Source: Eudoraea sp.
GTDB lineage: Bacteria; Bacteroidota; Bacteroidia; Flavobacteriales; Flavobacteriaceae
Length of the DNA stretch: 5,729 nt
NCBI GenBank assembly: GCA_013042125.1
Contig: JABDQS010000031.1
Coordinates: 1-5,729 of the forward strand
Reading direction: 5' to 3'
In this document: positions 5,184-5,729 of the stretch, piece after piece
Layout of the letters: the number at the start of each line of letters is the position of its first letter
Position numbering within the stretch: the first letter of the stretch is position 1
The notes under the pieces: generated by a model
Database searches by the model: none
Told to the model about the DNA's origin: nothing
Seen by the model: the letters and a program-made list of their open reading frames with translations, nothing else
Position numbers and translations under genes: made by a program

Positions 5184-5204
5184 CTTCAGGTCATATGACC
5201 GAAG
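5184..5204. promoter_or_regulatory. Palindrome at the expected pdhA transcription start (candidate operator)
   Basis: GGTCATATGACC (5189-5200) is a perfect 12-bp palindrome. With CTTC to its left and GAAG to its right, separated by one bulged A, it extends to 10-bp arms. It starts about ten bases after the -7 box, so it covers roughly +1 to +20 of the inferred pdhA transcript, where a repressor dimer could block initiation. Alternatively it may form a 5' hairpin in the mRNA. The bound factor is unknown; the sequence does not match the E. coli PdhR site. Confidence 0.5.
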
Positions 5205-5249
5205 CCATTACTGATTAGTTGAGGTGTTAACGAATAAAGAATTCACTGA

Positions 5250-5729
5250 ATGAAAAAAATTACCAAGGAGGTCTACTTAAAATGGTATGAGGACATGCTG
5301 TTCTGGCGAAAGTTTGAAGACAAATTGGCGGCAGTCTATATCCAGCAGAAAGTTCGTGGATTCCTTCATTTGTACAATGGTCAGGAAGCGGTATTAGCAG
5401 GGGCATTACACGCCATGGATCTTTCAAAAGATCGCATGATAACTGCCTACAGGAACCATGTGCAACCAATTGGAATGGGAGTAGATCCTAAAAGAGTAAT
5501 GGCAGAATTATATGGAAAGGTAACCGGTACCTCTAAGGGAATGGGTGGATCTATGCATATCTTTTCTAAGGAACACAGATTTTATGGCGGTCATGGAATT
5601 GTAGGAGGTCAGATCCCATTAGGGGCAGGCTTGGCATTCGGCGATAAATATTTTAAAAGAGATGCTGTAACCCTATGCTATATGGGTGATGGTGCAGTAC
5701 GCCAGGGATCACTTCACGAATCATTTAAT
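5250..5729 (+). CDS. pdhA: Pyruvate dehydrogenase E1 component, alpha subunit (N-terminal 160 codons, cut by window edge)
   Basis: The frame from ATG (5250) stays open to the last base and begins MKKITKEVYLKWYEDMLFWR. It shows the thiamine diphosphate-dependent E1 alpha pattern: FLHLYNGQEAV, the substrate/cofactor segment TAYRNHVQPIGMG (65-77), KGMGGSMHIF, YGGHGIVGGQIPLGAGLAFG (112-131), and GDGA at 146-149, which starts the ThDP/Mg2+ motif GDG-x(25-30)-NN; the end of that motif lies outside the window. With E1 beta, E2 and E3 the enzyme converts pyruvate to acetyl-CoA in the cytoplasm. Comparable branched-chain 2-oxoacid E1 alpha proteins exist, but GGSMHIF and GGHGIVGGQ, together with the position after cdd, favour pyruvate dehydrogenase. 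About half of the expected 330 residues are visible, with no sign of damage. A -7 box and a palindrome lie in the 172-base gap after cdd, so it probably has its own promoter. Confidence 0.95.
   Translation, partial: MKKITKEVYLKWYEDMLFWRKFEDKLAAVYIQQKVRGFLHLYNGQEAVLAGALHAMDLSKDRMITAYRNHVQPIGMGVDPKRVMAELYGKVTGTSKGMGGSMHIFSKEHRFYGGHGIVGGQIPLGAGLAFGDKYFKRDAVTLCYMGDGAVRQGSLHESFN

Noticed and set aside
5260..5469. Minus-strand open frame of 69 codons
   Set aside because: It is antisense to the clear pdhA reading frame and has no recognisable protein features; the same applies to the frames within gldJ at 1360-1542, 1840-2106, 2153-2407 and 2561-2749.
1..5729. CRISPR array, tRNA, rRNA, insertion sequence, toxin-antitoxin or defence genes
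   Set aside because: No regularly spaced repeats, tRNA-like cloverleaf, transposase or defence-domain motif was seen on either strand.

Overview
The window most likely comes from a gliding, AT-rich member of the Flavobacteriaceae (Bacteroidota). The evidence is a GldJ gliding lipoprotein, a PorV type IX secretion (T9SS) outer-membrane protein, several promoter-like TAnnTTTG/TAnnTTTA boxes in place of Shine-Dalgarno sites, and the neighbourhood murF, gldJ, porV, cdd, pdhA, which is familiar from flavobacterial chromosomes. It looks like core chromosome with two unusually loose, gene-poor spacers, not a mobile island. I saw no tRNA, rRNA, CRISPR array, transposase or phage gene.

Layout from left to right. 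Positions 1-67 (minus strand) hold the first 22 codons of murF, cut by the window edge. A hairpin terminator (79-111) and a perfect 12-bp hairpin (199-228) lie between murF and a 56-residue small membrane-protein gene (247-417, minus). A gene-poor stretch follows (418-1112). Then come a strong terminator (1113-1147) and gldJ (1169-2836, minus). A second gene-poor stretch (2837-3356) separates gldJ from the rightward genes: porV (3366-4511, followed by a terminator at 4531-4560), cdd for cytidine deaminase (4589-5077), and the first 160 codons of pdhA, the pyruvate dehydrogenase E1 alpha subunit (5250 to the window end).

GldJ and PorV belong to one machine. GldJ is a periplasmic outer-membrane lipoprotein needed for gliding and T9SS function. 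PorV is the outer-membrane barrel that shuttles T9SS cargo from the SprA translocon to the PorU sortase. murF (peptidoglycan precursor ligase), cdd (pyrimidine salvage) and pdhA (entry to acetyl-CoA) are housekeeping genes that travel with them.

The main points to check are: (1) porU, which sits beside porV and next to gldJ in Flavobacterium johnsoniae, is absent here and replaced by about 520 bp without a recognisable gene; (2) a small, easily missed flavobacterial membrane protein gene lies between gldJ and murF; (3) murF and cdd share an arrangement in which a terminator is followed at once by TAnnTTTA, four bases and ATG, suggesting leaderless mRNAs; (4) a 12-bp palindrome sits where the pdhA transcript would begin. 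No clearly new multi-gene system is visible.
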